From: Leifsonia sp. ku-ls
GTDB lineage: Bacteria > Actinomycetota > Actinomycetes > Actinomycetales > Microbacteriaceae
Length of the DNA stretch: 64,000 nt
Direction: 5' to 3'
NCBI GenBank assembly: GCA_003367665.1
Contig: QKXI01000016.1
Span: forward strand, 1 to 64,000
The translations under genes were made by a program, and so were the position numbers. The notes under the pieces are model-generated. The model ran no database searches, had not been told where the DNA came from, and saw only the letters and a list, made by a program, of their open reading frames with translations. This document shows positions 1 to 10,156 of the stretch, in pieces (within the stretch, counting starts at the first letter, position 1; each line of letters starts with the position of its first letter).

Positions 1-795
1 CACGCCCGGCGCCCCGGCCTCCGACGCACCACCGGGCGCCACACCACCCGCCACCCCGGCGGCCGTCGCGCCCTGCGCGGACGCCGCCTCCGCCGCCCGC
101 ACTCCGGAGGCGAGGCGCAGCACGTCGCCGCGCAGCCCGTCCGCCAGCGACGACCCGAGGTACGCCAGCTGGACGTTCGCGTCGTGGCCGGCCACCGAGA
201 TGTCCATCTTCGCGGCGCCGAACAGGCGGGCGAGCACCGGCCGCACCACGTTGATGCCCTGGATGCGGTCGAGTCGCGCCTTCCGTTGCGTCCGGAACAG
301 GATGCCGCTGCGCACCTCCACCGCGTCGCCCGTGATCCGGAAGCTGTGCATCCGCCACGACAGGTAGAACGCGCCGAGGCACAGCAGCAGCACCACCGCG
401 ACGCCGAGCAGCGCCCAGCCCTCCCAGCCGTGGTTGTAGATCGCGTCGAGCGGGTCTCCACCGTAGTCGGGGGCGCCGACGAAGAACGAGATCAGCCGCT
501 CCCGCAGGTTGGAGAGCACGAAGCCGAACACCGCGATGAACACGATGCCGCCGCGCAGCAGCGGGGTGGCCGGGTGCAGCCGGTGCCACTCCCCGTCGGT
601 GTACCGTTCCGCCGCGCGCTCCGCCGCGGACAGGGGCGCGCCGCCGCGCAGGCCGCGCCGCCCCGGCGTTCCCGATCCGCTCGCCGGCTCTCCCGGCCCC
701 GGCGTTCCGGGCCCCGGCGCTCCCGGCCCCGACGCCGGCGCTCCCGGCCCCGGGGTTCCCGGTCCCGTCGCCCCGGGGCCACTCGGGACGCTCAC
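1..795 (-). CDS. PH-domain membrane protein, YdbT-like (C-terminal part outside window)
   Basis: The gene runs off the left edge, so only its first 265 codons are visible. The first ~45 residues are a Gly/Pro/Ala-rich low-complexity stretch. The segment from about residue 55 (GEWHRLHPATPLLRGG) then leads into two hydrophobic segments and a bacterial PH-like (bPH_2) domain, seen as FRITGDAVEVRSGILFRTQRKARLDRIQGINVV. The family is usually a membrane protein of unknown biochemical role paired with a smaller YdbS-like partner, and that partner lies directly upstream. The GTG start was chosen because it overlaps the upstream stop in GTGA and the PH domain is intact in this frame. The visible end is again low-complexity (Ala/Gly/Ser), so it could be a linker to another PH domain. 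Family assignment is good; function is unknown. Confidence 0.8.
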   Translation of the reverse strand, partial: MSVPSGPGATGPGTPGPGAPASGPGAPGPGTPGPGEPASGSGTPGRRGLRGGAPLSAAERAAERYTDGEWHRLHPATPLLRGGIVFIAVFGFVLSNLRERLISFFVGAPDYGGDPLDAIYNHGWEGWALLGVAVVLLLCLGAFYLSWRMHSFRITGDAVEVRSGILFRTQRKARLDRIQGINVVRPVLARLFGAAKMDISVAGHDANVQLAYLGSSLADGLRGDVLRLASGVRAAEAASAQGATAAGVAGGVAPGGASEAGAPGV

Positions 796-1277
796 AGTCC
801 CGCCCGCCTGCTCTCCGCCAGCTCGACGAGCCGGTCGCGCAGGTCCGCGGCCTCGGGTTCGGGAAGGCCGGGCACCATCACACCGGTGGAGGCGGCGGCC
901 GTGACGAACTTCAGGTCCGCCAGCCCCAGCATCCGGCTCACCGGGCCGCGGTTGATGTCGATGAGCTGCATGCGCCCGTACGGCACAGAGACGAAGCGCT
1001 GGAACATGATGCCGCGGCGGAACAGCAGGTCGTCCTCGCGCAGCCGGTACCCGATCGAGCGCGCGCGGCGCGGCGCGATCACGAGCGCGACCACGGTCAC
1101 CACCACCACGACGGTGAGCGCGAGCCAGCCGAACGGCCAGCCGCCGACGAGCCACAGGAACAGGCTCACGGCGGAGAGGACGAGGCCGGTGATCACGGTG
1201 CCCGAGATCACGACGAGCACGTACTTCGGGGAGACGCGGCGCCACTCCCCGACGCTCAGGTCAATCCGTTCCGGCAT
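792..1277 (-). CDS. PH-domain membrane protein, YdbS-like
   Basis: 161 aa. Two hydrophobic helices (about residues 20-65: VLVVISGTVITGLVLSAVSL and WLALTVVVVVTVVALVI) are followed by a bPH_2 domain with the typical YRLREDDLLFRRG...VSVPYGRMQLIDINRGPVSRMLGLADLKF pattern. This is the small half of the YdbS/YdbT pair found at the end of actinobacterial folate clusters. Its first 17 bases overlap the upstream DUF3180 gene and its stop overlaps the next start (GTGA), so translation is probably coupled. It is probably a cytoplasmic-membrane protein; the biochemical role is not established. Confidence 0.85.
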   Translation of the reverse strand: MPERIDLSVGEWRRVSPKYVLVVISGTVITGLVLSAVSLFLWLVGGWPFGWLALTVVVVVTVVALVIAPRRARSIGYRLREDDLLFRRGIMFQRFVSVPYGRMQLIDINRGPVSRMLGLADLKFVTAAASTGVMVPGLPEPEAADLRDRLVELAESRRAGL

Positions 1278-1740
1278 GGACCCGCTCCCTCCGCTCGTCG
1301 TCGTCGCCCGGCGGGAGCGTGCAGAACAGTTCGGCGACCAGTCCGGCGACCAGCAGGATCACGGCCCCCGCGGCGGCGAGCGCGGTGAGCAGGATGGCGT
1401 TGCCGCCGGGCAGCACGTCCCGCGTCAGCAGGTAGGCGCCGATGCCGACGCCGACCCCCGTCAGCAGCGCACCGCTCAGGCTGCACGCCTTCGCGAGCAC
1501 GACGATGCGCGTCGCCTGGAACGGGTCGATGCGGCGCGCGCTGCGACCGCGCACGGCCCGGCGGATCGGGACGGCGAACGCGATCACGAGCACGGAGACC
1601 GCGAGCAGCGTGATCGGGAGGGTGAGCGGCGGGATGAAGACGGCCTGCCCCATGCCAGAGGCGGCCAGCTCGGCGAGGAAGCCGACCACGATGCCCGCGA
1701 CGCCAAGACCGATCAGCGAGGTCGCCCGCGTGCGCTTCAC
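1261..1740 (-). CDS. DUF3180 membrane protein
   Basis: 159 aa from the GTG at 1740 (VKRTRATSLIGLG). Four hydrophobic segments are visible: near the N-terminus (LIGLGVAGIVVGFLAELAA), LTLPITLLAVSVLVIAFAVPI, a segment around LSGALLTGVGVGIGAYLL, and ILLTALAAAGAVILLVAGLVAELF. Size, topology and position directly after folK match the DUF3180 family of actinobacterial folate clusters. A longer frame starting further upstream exists, but its extra residues are Arg/Pro-rich and lie inside folK in another frame, so the GTG that overlaps the folK stop (GTGA) is preferred. The molecular function is unknown. Confidence 0.85.
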   Translation of the reverse strand: MKRTRATSLIGLGVAGIVVGFLAELAASGMGQAVFIPPLTLPITLLAVSVLVIAFAVPIRRAVRGRSARRIDPFQATRIVVLAKACSLSGALLTGVGVGIGAYLLTRDVLPGGNAILLTALAAAGAVILLVAGLVAELFCTLPPGDDDERRERVHAGTD

Positions 1741-2294
1741 GATCCCTCCCCCGCGGACGGGTCCGGCCAGAGCCGCACCGGGTCGGTCGCCTGCTCCGCG
1801 AGGGCGGACACCGCGCCGAAGCCGGGGAGCTGCGCGTCGGGGTCGACGTCGAGCCACGGCACGAGCACGAACGCCCGCTCGTGCGCCCGGGGATGCGGGA
1901 GCACGATCCGGGGGTCGTCGTCGGACACGATCCCGTCGTAGTCGACGACGTCGATGTCGATGGTGCGGTCGCCCCAGCGCTCCTCGCGCACGCGGCCGAG
2001 GCGGTCCTCGACGGCGTTGACGAGGCCGAGCAGGTCGAGCGGCTCCAGCAGCGTGCGGACGAGCGCGACGGCGTTGAGGTACGCCGGCGCCTCCTCGTCG
2101 ATACCGGTCGGCCTCAGGGCGGGCGTCTCGTACAGCCGCGAGACGGCGCGCACGTCGACGCCGGGCTCGGCGGCGAGCAGGTCGACCGCCGCGCGGATGG
2201 TCGCCGCGCGGTCGCCCAGGTTGCTGCCGAAGGCCAGCACGGCCGGGACGCCGACGCGCATCCGGACCGGCTTCCCGATCGGCGCGGCGTTCAT
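1737..2294 (-). CDS. folK: 2-amino-4-hydroxy-6-hydroxymethyldihydropteridine pyrophosphokinase
   Basis: 185 aa. HPPK transfers pyrophosphate from ATP to 6-hydroxymethyl-7,8-dihydropterin, the step before dihydropteroate synthase. The sequence shows the N-terminal AFGSNLGDRAATI, the YETPA segment, the signature ERWGDRTIDIDVVDYDG (metal-binding Asp pair) and LPHPRAHERAFVLVPW. The ATG at 2294 overlaps the folB stop (ATGA), giving normal HPPK length with a short 15-residue extension before the core. The stop overlaps the DUF3180 GTG. It is part of a continuous folE-folP-folB-folK run that supplies folate in the cytoplasm. Confidence 0.96.
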   Translation of the reverse strand: MNAAPIGKPVRMRVGVPAVLAFGSNLGDRAATIRAAVDLLAAEPGVDVRAVSRLYETPALRPTGIDEEAPAYLNAVALVRTLLEPLDLLGLVNAVEDRLGRVREERWGDRTIDIDVVDYDGIVSDDDPRIVLPHPRAHERAFVLVPWLDVDPDAQLPGFGAVSALAEQATDPVRLWPDPSAGEGS

Positions 2295-2674
2295 GCGCGG
2301 CTCCGGAGGATGCGGACCGCGACGTCGCCGAACGGCACGGTGATCGGCGCCTGCGGCTTGTGCACGGTCACCTCGACGGCGTCCACCGGTTCGTGCGCGA
2401 GCACGGTCGCGGCGACACGCTCGGCGACGGTCTCGATGAGGTCGACGGGGTCGCGCTCGACGGCCGCGACCACCTCCTCGGCGAGCTCGCCGTAGTGGAC
2501 GGTCGCGCCCAGGTCGTCGCCCGCGGCGGCCACGGACAGGTCGAGCCACGCGGTCACGTCGACCACGAACTCCTGACCCTCGGCCCGCTCGAAGTCGAAC
2601 ACCCCGTGGTTGGCGCGCACGCGCAGGCCCGTCAGGACGATCGAGTCGGTCGGGCGCGACTGAATGCTACTCAT
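2291..2674 (-). CDS. folB: 7,8-dihydroneopterin aldolase
   Basis: 127 aa, the usual length for FolB. The enzyme cleaves dihydroneopterin to hydroxymethyldihydropterin and glycolaldehyde. Visible motifs are LTGLRVRANHGVFDFERAEGQEFVVDV (the HGVFDFE core with its substrate-binding Glu), HYGELAEEV, LIETVAERVA and the C-terminal VEVTVHKPQAPI with the conserved Lys-Pro. It overlaps folP by 8 bases upstream and folK by ATGA downstream, which indicates one translationally coupled transcript. Confidence 0.95.
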   Translation of the reverse strand: MSSIQSRPTDSIVLTGLRVRANHGVFDFERAEGQEFVVDVTAWLDLSVAAAGDDLGATVHYGELAEEVVAAVERDPVDLIETVAERVAATVLAHEPVDAVEVTVHKPQAPITVPFGDVAVRILRSRA

Positions 2675-3470
2675 CGGATCCAGCTTGCCACGCCCGGACG
2701 ACGTCCAGGGCGATCCTGGTCGACGGAACGTCGTGGACGCGCACCGCCCACGCGCCCGCCTGTGCGGCGAGCGCCGAGATCACGGCGGTGGGCGCGTCCC
2801 GGTCCTCGACCGGGGCGCCCTCGGGGAGCAGCGCGCCGAGGAAGCGCTTCCGGGAGGCGCCGATGAGCACCGGGTAGCCGAGCGTCTCGATCTCGTGCAG
2901 GCCGGCGAGGACCTGCCAGTTGTGCCGGGCGTTCTTCGAGAAGCCCAGGCCCGGGTCGAGGATGAGCTTCGCCGGGTCCACCCCGCGCTGCAGCAGGTCG
3001 CCGATCCGGGCGGACAGCTCCGACCGGACCTCGGCGACGGTGTGCCGGTACACGGCGCGCGAGTCGGCCGCGTCGAGCCGGCCGCGCCAGTGCATCACCA
3101 CGTACTGGGCGCCGGTGTCGAGCACGGCGTCCGGCATCCCCTCGTCGGCGAGGCCGCCGGAGACGTCGTTGATGATCGCGGCGCCGGCCTCGACGGCGGC
3201 CCGCGCGGTGGAGGCGTTCAGGGTGTCGACGCTCACGGTGACACCGCGGGAGGCGAGTTCGCGGATGACCGGGACGACGCGCTTGCGCTCCTCCTCCGGG
3301 TCGACGCGCACCGCACCCGGGCGCGTGGACTCGCCGCCGACGTCGACCAGGTCGGCCCCCTGCGCCACCAGCTCGAGGCCGTGGGCGATCGCCGCCTCGG
3401 GCTCCAGCCACAGCCCGCCGTCGCTGAACGAGTCCGGCGTCACGTTGAGGACGCCCATGATGAGAGTCAC
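2667..3470 (-). CDS. folP: Dihydropteroate synthase
   Basis: 267 aa. Condenses hydroxymethyldihydropterin pyrophosphate with p-aminobenzoate; this is the sulfonamide target. Diagnostic segments are IMGVLNVTPDSFSDGG near the N-terminus, VGGESTRPGA, SVDTLNA, IINDVSGG, DPGLGFSKN and IGASRKRFLG, all in the expected TIM-barrel order. A longer upstream extension in this frame is Arg-rich and lies inside folE, so the GTG at 3470, overlapping the folE stop as GTGA, is taken as the start. The enzyme is complete with no missing key residues. Confidence 0.96.
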   Translation of the reverse strand: MTLIMGVLNVTPDSFSDGGLWLEPEAAIAHGLELVAQGADLVDVGGESTRPGAVRVDPEEERKRVVPVIRELASRGVTVSVDTLNASTARAAVEAGAAIINDVSGGLADEGMPDAVLDTGAQYVVMHWRGRLDAADSRAVYRHTVAEVRSELSARIGDLLQRGVDPAKLILDPGLGFSKNARHNWQVLAGLHEIETLGYPVLIGASRKRFLGALLPEGAPVEDRDAPTAVISALAAQAGAWAVRVHDVPSTRIALDVVRAWQAGSDE

Positions 3471-4045
3471 TCGGCGCCGCGTCCGATCATCACCATCAGC
3501 TCCGCCCGGGCCGCCGGCTCGGTGTAGGCGCCGCGGGCCGCGATGGTCACCGTCGTGCTGCTGGTCTGGCGGGCGCCGCGCGTGGTGACGCACGTGTGGG
3601 CGGCGTCGAGCACGACGAGCACGCCGCGGGCGGCGGCCCCGCGCTCGATCGCGTCGGCGATCTGCTCGGTCAGCCGCTCCTGGATCTGCGGCCGGGCGGA
3701 GAGCGTCTCGATGACCTTCGGGATGCGACCCAGTCCGATCACGGTCTCGCCGGGAAGGTAGGCGACGTGCGCGACGCCCAGGAACGGCAGCAGGTGGTGC
3801 TCGCACACCGAGCGGAACTCGATATCGCGCAGCAGGACGGTGTCGGCGGGGCGTCCGGTCTCCAGCGGCACCGGAGAACCCAGGTCGTCCGCGGGGTCGC
3901 GGCCGACGCCGGCGAAGAACTCGGCGTAGGCGTCGGCGACGCGCGACGGCGTCGACTCCAGCCCCGGACGCGCCGGATCCTCGCCGATGGCGGCGAGGAT
4001 CTCGGCGACGGCCGCTTCGATGCGCGGACGATCTATGCCGCTCAT
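3467..4045 (-). CDS. folE: GTP cyclohydrolase I
   Basis: 192 aa. Converts GTP to dihydroneopterin triphosphate, the first step of folate synthesis. The zinc-binding CEHHLLPFLG segment, the substrate-binding VIGLGRIPKVIETLSARPQIQERLT block and the C-terminal TCVTTRGARQTSSTTVT are all present. The gene starts 13 bases after the ftsH stop and overlaps folP by GTGA, so it is the first folate gene of the ftsH-fol operon. The length is typical of the bacterial type IA enzyme. Confidence 0.96.
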   Translation of the reverse strand: MSGIDRPRIEAAVAEILAAIGEDPARPGLESTPSRVADAYAEFFAGVGRDPADDLGSPVPLETGRPADTVLLRDIEFRSVCEHHLLPFLGVAHVAYLPGETVIGLGRIPKVIETLSARPQIQERLTEQIADAIERGAAARGVLVVLDAAHTCVTTRGARQTSSTTVTIAARGAYTEPAARAELMVMIGRGAE

Positions 4046-4058
4046 GCGCGAGGCGGAC

Positions 4059-6062
<2,004 letters not shown>

Positions 6063-6136
6063 GGTGCGACCACAGTACCGCCTGGCCGCTGTGGGCCGCC
6101 TGCGTGTTCGCTCTGGGCGGTCTGCGTGCCCGGCGG

Positions 6137-6562
6137 CTAGGGTTGCGCGGGTTTCTCCGGCCGATCCCAGGCGATCGCGATCAGCTCACGGAGCACCGCG
6201 CGATCAATGTCGTCGAGCGTCTTGACGTAGACGCATCCCGCGCCCTCGGTGTACCGGCCGAGCCGGGGCAGGAGGGCCTTCCCCTCCGACAGATCCTTCA
6301 GCCCGTAGAGCGACAGCTGCGCCTTGCGCGGCGAGAACGCGACGCGCGGCCAGCTGCCGCGACGGCGCGGGTCGGACGGCGAGACGTACTCATTGCTGCC
6401 GTAGCCGACCATCGTCGGACCCCAGAGCACCGGCTCCGCGCCGGTGACCTCGCGGAAGAGGAGGTCGAGGGCGAGCCCGTCCACCCTGCGCCGTGCCGGC
6501 GTCACCGCGTCGAGGAACGCCACGACGTCCGCGTCGGTCGGCAGGGTTTTCTGCTCGGCCAC
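6137..6562 (-). CDS. DUF1801 family protein
   Basis: 141 aa, cytoplasmic, no signal peptide. The pattern [20 protein letters not shown], the central [12 protein letters not shown], the [15 protein letters not shown] block and the C-terminal [14 protein letters not shown](R)AVLRELI match DUF1801 (YdhG/YjhX-like fold) proteins. The biochemical function of the family is not established. It sits 8 bases downstream of hpt and could be cotranscribed with it, but there is no evident functional link. Confidence in the family is high. Confidence 0.85.
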   Translation of the reverse strand: MAEQKTLPTDADVVAFLDAVTPARRRVDGLALDLLFREVTGAEPVLWGPTMVGYGSNEYVSPSDPRRRGSWPRVAFSPRKAQLSLYGLKDLSEGKALLPRLGRYTEGAGCVYVKTLDDIDRAVLRELIAIAWDRPEKPAQP

Positions 6563-6570
6563 AAGGCGCG

Positions 6571-7122
6571 TCAGCTGTAGACGGCGGGCGCCAGGATGCC
6601 GACCCCGCGGAGGGTGCGGTAGCGCTCGTCGTAGTCGAGGCCGTAGCCGACGACGAACTTGTTCGGGATGTCGAAGCCGACGTACTTCACGTCGATCTCG
6701 ACGCGCGCCGCCTCGGGCTTGCGGAGCAGGGTGAAGATCTCGATCGACTCCGGGCCCCTGCTGCGGAGGTTCGACAGCAGCCAGGACAGGGTCAGGCCGG
6801 AGTCGATGATGTCCTCGACGATGAGCACGGTCTTGCCGCTGAGGTCGGTGTCCAGGTCTTTCAGGATGCGGACGACCCCGCTCGACTGGGTGCCGCTGCC
6901 GTAGGAGCTGACGGCCATCCAGTCCATCGTCACCGGGATGCGCAGCTCGCGGGACAGGTCGGCCATGACCATGACCGCGCCCTTCAGGACGCCGATGAGC
7001 AGCACGTCCTTGCCGTCGTAGTCGCGCTCCACGTCCCTGGCGAGCTCGGCGATGCGGGAGCGGATCTGCTCCTCGGTGATCAGAATCTCGGTGAGGTCGT
7101 CCTGAACGTCCGTGAGTTCCAT
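6571..7122 (-). CDS. hpt: Hypoxanthine phosphoribosyltransferase
   Basis: 183 aa. Salvages hypoxanthine (and guanine) to nucleoside monophosphates with PRPP. The PRPP-binding loop VLIVEDIIDSGLTL, the upstream GVLKGAVMVMADL segment and the C-terminal YVGFDIPNKFVVGYGLDYDERYR block are canonical. It follows tilS by 16 bases; tilS-hpt-ftsH is a widely conserved order in bacteria. A DUF1801 gene is inserted here between hpt and ftsH. The start is the ATG giving the standard length. Confidence 0.96.
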   Translation of the reverse strand: MELTDVQDDLTEILITEEQIRSRIAELARDVERDYDGKDVLLIGVLKGAVMVMADLSRELRIPVTMDWMAVSSYGSGTQSSGVVRILKDLDTDLSGKTVLIVEDIIDSGLTLSWLLSNLRSRGPESIEIFTLLRKPEAARVEIDVKYVGFDIPNKFVVGYGLDYDERYRTLRGVGILAPAVYS

Positions 7123-7138
7123 GGGGGTGGCGCTGTCC

Positions 7139-8221
7139 TTACGTGGCGTACGTGGTGGGGTGAAACGTGAGCAGCCCGTTCTGCCTGACCACTCTAACGC
7201 CTGGCAGATCGACCGGGCCCTGCCCGTGCCAGTCGGTGATCAGCGCCGCGACCGCGAGGGTGTGCGCCCGGCTGAGGGAGACGCCGAACTCCGCGGAGAC
7301 GACCAGCCGGATGATGCGCTGGCGCAGCGCCGCCGGGTCCGCCGCGAGGCCGCGCACGTCGAGCGCCACGGCGCCGTCGTCGGCCTGCGTCACCAGCTCC
7401 TGCGCCCACTCCAGCGCGAGGCCGTCGAGCGCGTCGTCGTCCTCGCGCAGCTGCTCCGCGGTGCGCGCGAGCGCCTCGGCGACGCCGGGGCCGAGCTCGC
7501 GCTCGAGCACGGGCAGCACGGCGTTCCGCACGCGCACGCGGGTGTAGGCGGGATCGTCGTTGTGCGGGTCGTCCCAGGGGTCGAGCCGGCTGTCGGCGCA
7601 GAAGGCGCGTGTCTCCGATCGCCGCAGGCCGAGGAACGGGCGCAGCAGGCGGCCGGTGTCCGGCAGCATCCCCTGCAGGCTCGACGGGCCGGAGCCGCGG
7701 GCCAGGCCGAGCAGCACCGTCTCGGCCTGGTCGTCGAGGGTGTGGGCGAGCAGGATGCGCTCGGCGCCGGTCTGCGCCAGCGCCCGGTCGAAGGCGGCGT
7801 GCCGGGCGGCGCGGGCGGCACCCTCGGGGCCGCCCGCCGCGTCGACCGAGACGCGATCGACCAGGACGGGGTCGAGCCCGAGGGCCGCGGCCTGCTCCGC
7901 GGCGCGCGCGGCAACGGTGTCCGAGCCCGCCTGGAGGCCGTGGTCGACGACGACCGCGCCCGCGCGGAAGCCGCCGCGCGGGGCCTCGAACGCCGTCGCG
8001 GCGGCGAGGGCGAGGGAGTCGGCCCCTCCGCTCAGACCGACCAGCACCAGCGCGCCCGCGGAGAGCGGCGCGGGAAGGACCGGGCCGTGGTCGTCGTGCG
8101 GATCGACCGGCGGCAGGGCGGCCGCCGCGGCCAGCGCCGTGCGGACCGCGCGGCGCGCGTCCGCGATCGGCGGGGTGAGGCGCGGGCGGCGCCCGGGAGC
8201 ATCCGAACCGTTGAGGGGCAC
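7139..8221 (-). CDS. tilS: tRNA(Ile)-lysidine synthase
   Basis: 360 aa. Modifies C34 of the CAU-anticodon tRNA-Ile to lysidine, so that it reads AUA. The PP-loop [16 protein letters not shown] (ATP pyrophosphatase P-loop), [25 protein letters not shown] and LRPFLGL...SETRAFC are present in the correct order. The length is typical of the shorter actinobacterial form that lacks the extended C-terminal domain. It is divergent from ppa, the two starts being only 44 bases apart, so their promoters must lie in or near that gap. Confidence 0.94.
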   Translation of the reverse strand: MPLNGSDAPGRRPRLTPPIADARRAVRTALAAAAALPPVDPHDDHGPVLPAPLSAGALVLVGLSGGADSLALAAATAFEAPRGGFRAGAVVVDHGLQAGSDTVAARAAEQAAALGLDPVLVDRVSVDAAGGPEGAARAARHAAFDRALAQTGAERILLAHTLDDQAETVLLGLARGSGPSSLQGMLPDTGRLLRPFLGLRRSETRAFCADSRLDPWDDPHNDDPAYTRVRVRNAVLPVLERELGPGVAEALARTAEQLREDDDALDGLALEWAQELVTQADDGAVALDVRGLAADPAALRQRIIRLVVSAEFGVSLSRAHTLAVAALITDWHGQGPVDLPGVRVVRQNGLLTFHPTTYAT

Positions 8222-8265
8222 CTAGTAACGTTAGTGCCGAATCACGACCACATAAGGAGTACGGC

Positions 8266-8757
8266 ATGGCCGAATACGACGTCGTCATCGAGATCCCCAA
8301 GGGGAGCCGCAACAAGTACGAGGTGGACCACGAGACCGGTCGCGTCTACCTCGACCGCGTGCTGTTCACCAGCTTCGTGTACCCGACCGACTACGGCTTC
8401 TTCGAGAACACGCTGGGCGACGACGGCGACCCGCTGGACGCGCTGGTGCTGCTCGAGTACCCGGTGTTCCCGGGCGTGGGCGTCAAGGTGCGCCCGGTCG
8501 CGGTGCTCAACATGAGCGACGAGGCGGGCGGCGACGCGAAGATCATCGCCGTGCCGTACAAGGACCCGCGCTGGCAGCACATCCAGGACGTGAACGACAT
8601 CCCGGAGCAGACCCGCAAGGAGATCGAGCACTTCTTCGCCCGCTACAAGGACCTCGAGCCGGGCAAGTTCGTCAACATCGAGGGCTGGGGCGACGCCGCC
8701 GAGGCGGACGCCCTCGTCCAGAAGGCCATCGCCAAGCTCGCCGCCGAGGCACACTGA
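8266..8757 (+). CDS. ppa: Inorganic pyrophosphatase
   Basis: 163 aa, family I soluble pyrophosphatase. The catalytic signature DDGDPLDAL is at residues 52-60 and KYEVDHETG near residue 17. The C-terminal [12 protein letters not shown] block and overall length fit the actinobacterial enzyme. A strong Shine-Dalgarno AAGGAG lies eight bases before the ATG. The gene ends just before a large bidirectional hairpin terminator shared with the convergent NlpC/P60 gene. It hydrolyses PPi released by biosynthetic reactions. Confidence 0.97.
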   Translation: MAEYDVVIEIPKGSRNKYEVDHETGRVYLDRVLFTSFVYPTDYGFFENTLGDDGDPLDALVLLEYPVFPGVGVKVRPVAVLNMSDEAGGDAKIIAVPYKDPRWQHIQDVNDIPEQTRKEIEHFFARYKDLEPGKFVNIEGWGDAAEADALVQKAIAKLAAEAH

Positions 8758-8765
8758 CCGCAGCT

Positions 8766-8826
8766 CGCGAGCACAGGAAAAACGCCCCTGATCCACGTGG
8801 ATCGGGGGCGTTTTTCCGTGCTCGCG
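8766..8826. terminator. Bidirectional intrinsic terminator
   Basis: An almost perfect 61-base dyad: CGCGAGCAC at 8766-8774 pairs with GTGCTCGCG at 8818-8826, and inside it GGAAAAACGCCCC pairs with GGGGCGTTTTTCC around a CCACGTGG centre. The A-run and T-run on the two arms give a U-tract in both directions. It lies between the convergent ppa and NlpC/P60 genes and would end both transcripts. Confidence 0.9.
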
Positions 8827-8836
8827 GGCTGGTCGG

Positions 8837-10156
8837 TCAGGCGCTGGGGCGCGCGACGAGGCGCCACGGGGAGCCCCAGACCGACTGGACCTTGACGACG
8901 TCGCCCTCGGTGGGGGCCGCGATCATCATGCCGCCGCCGATGTAGATGCCCACGTGGTAGAAGTCGCCGGGGCCGTCGCCCCAGAAGATGAGGTCGCCGG
9001 CCTGCTTGGCGCTGTAGGAGACCAGCTGACCGCGGTTCGCCGCCGTGTAGTACTGGTTGTTCACCGAGTGGGAGCCGATGTAGACCCCGGCGTACGCGTA
9101 CGCCTTCATCGTGAGACCGGAGCAGTCGTAGCCGGTCGGGCCCTCGCCGCCGAAGATGTACGGCTTGCCGAGCTGGGCGCGGGCGTACGAGATCGCGGTG
9201 TCGACGACGTTGCCGTTCGGCGCGGCGGGCGCCGCGGGCGCCCCGCCCCCGCCACCGCCGCTGCTCGGCGCGGAGCCGCCGCCGGAGTTCTGCTGCTGCT
9301 GTTGCTGTTGCTGTTGCTGTTGTTGCTGCTGCTGGCGGCGCTGCTCCTCCTCCGCGGCCTTGCGCGCGGCCTCCTGCTGCTGGCGGATCTGCTCGCCCTG
9401 CAGGTACGCAGCCTCGGTCTGGGCGGACGTGTTCTTGAGGGTGGCGAGCTGCGCCACGAGCTCCGTCGACTTCTGCTGCTGGGTCGCCAGCGCCGCCTGG
9501 GCGGCCGCCTGCGCCGACTGCGCCGCGGCCAGGGCCTTGTCGGCCTCCGCAGCGAGCGACTCGCGCTCGGCCTTGGCGGCCTTCGCCTGCGCGGTCAGGG
9601 CGTCGGCGGTGTTCTTGTCCTTCGTCGCCTGGTCGTAGACGGCCTTCGACTGCTCGGTGAGCTTGCTCATCGTGCCCAGCTGGAAGAGCAGCTTGTCGGC
9701 CGCCGCCCCGCTGCCGCCGCCCTTGAGCATCAGGTCGGTGGTGACGTCTCCCCCGCCCGACTTGGCCAGGTGCGACGCCAGGAGACCCGCGCGCATCTTC
9801 GAGGTCTTCGCCTTCGCCGCGGCGTCGGCCGCCTGCTTCTGGAGGTCGTCGGCCTTCGCGGTCGCCGCCTCCAGTGCGTCCTTCGCCTGGAAGTAGGCCT
9901 CCGCCGCCTTCTCCGAGGCGACGCGGGCGGAGTCGACGCTCGACTGCAGGTTGCCGATCAGCGTGGTGATGTTGTCGATCATCGCCTGCTGGTTGGCGAC
10001 GTTGTTCTTCGCCTGCTGGACGTCGTTCCACGATGGATAGTCGACCGCCTGCGCGGGGGTGACGATGCCGATGGACGCGGTGACCGCTCCCATGACGCCC
10101 GCCCCGATGGCGAGCCCGGGGCGGACCCGCCCGGTCTTCTCGTTCGTGTCAGCCAA
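8837..10156 (-). CDS. Secreted NlpC/P60 peptidoglycan endopeptidase, RipA-like
   Basis: 439 aa. A signal-like N-terminus ends near PAQAVD (~residue 38), followed by ~220 residues of Ala/Gln/Lys-rich coiled coil (DYPSWNDVQQAKNN...), a run of 15 glutamines, a Gly/Ser/Pro linker and a C-terminal NlpC/P60 domain. The catalytic Cys lies in YDCSGLTMKAYAYAG, the His in DFYHVGIYIGGG, and the third polar position in MIAAPTEGDVVKV. It should hydrolyse D-Glu-mDap-type bonds in peptidoglycan outside the membrane. Its start overlaps the upstream M23 gene by 8 bases, and the two share a homologous N-terminal half. The coiled coil may act as an autoinhibitory or septum-targeting arm, as in RipA/CwlO-type proteins (inference). 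Confidence 0.9.
   Translation of the reverse strand: MADTNEKTGRVRPGLAIGAGVMGAVTASIGIVTPAQAVDYPSWNDVQQAKNNVANQQAMIDNITTLIGNLQSSVDSARVASEKAAEAYFQAKDALEAATAKADDLQKQAADAAAKAKTSKMRAGLLASHLAKSGGGDVTTDLMLKGGGSGAAADKLLFQLGTMSKLTEQSKAVYDQATKDKNTADALTAQAKAAKAERESLAAEADKALAAAQSAQAAAQAALATQQQKSTELVAQLATLKNTSAQTEAAYLQGEQIRQQQEAARKAAEEEQRRQQQQQQQQQQQQQQQNSGGGSAPSSGGGGGGAPAAPAAPNGNVVDTAISYARAQLGKPYIFGGEGPTGYDCSGLTMKAYAYAGVYIGSHSVNNQYYTAANRGQLVSYSAKQAGDLIFWGDGPGDFYHVGIYIGGGMMIAAPTEGDVVKVQSVWGSPWRLVARPSA
9290..9334 (-). repeat. Polyglutamine codon repeat
   Basis: Fifteen consecutive Gln codons inside the NlpC/P60 gene, read on the minus strand as a mix of CAG and CAA. It forms a trinucleotide microsatellite at the end of the coiled coil. 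Length variation by slippage would stay in frame and only change linker length. Confidence 0.9.
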
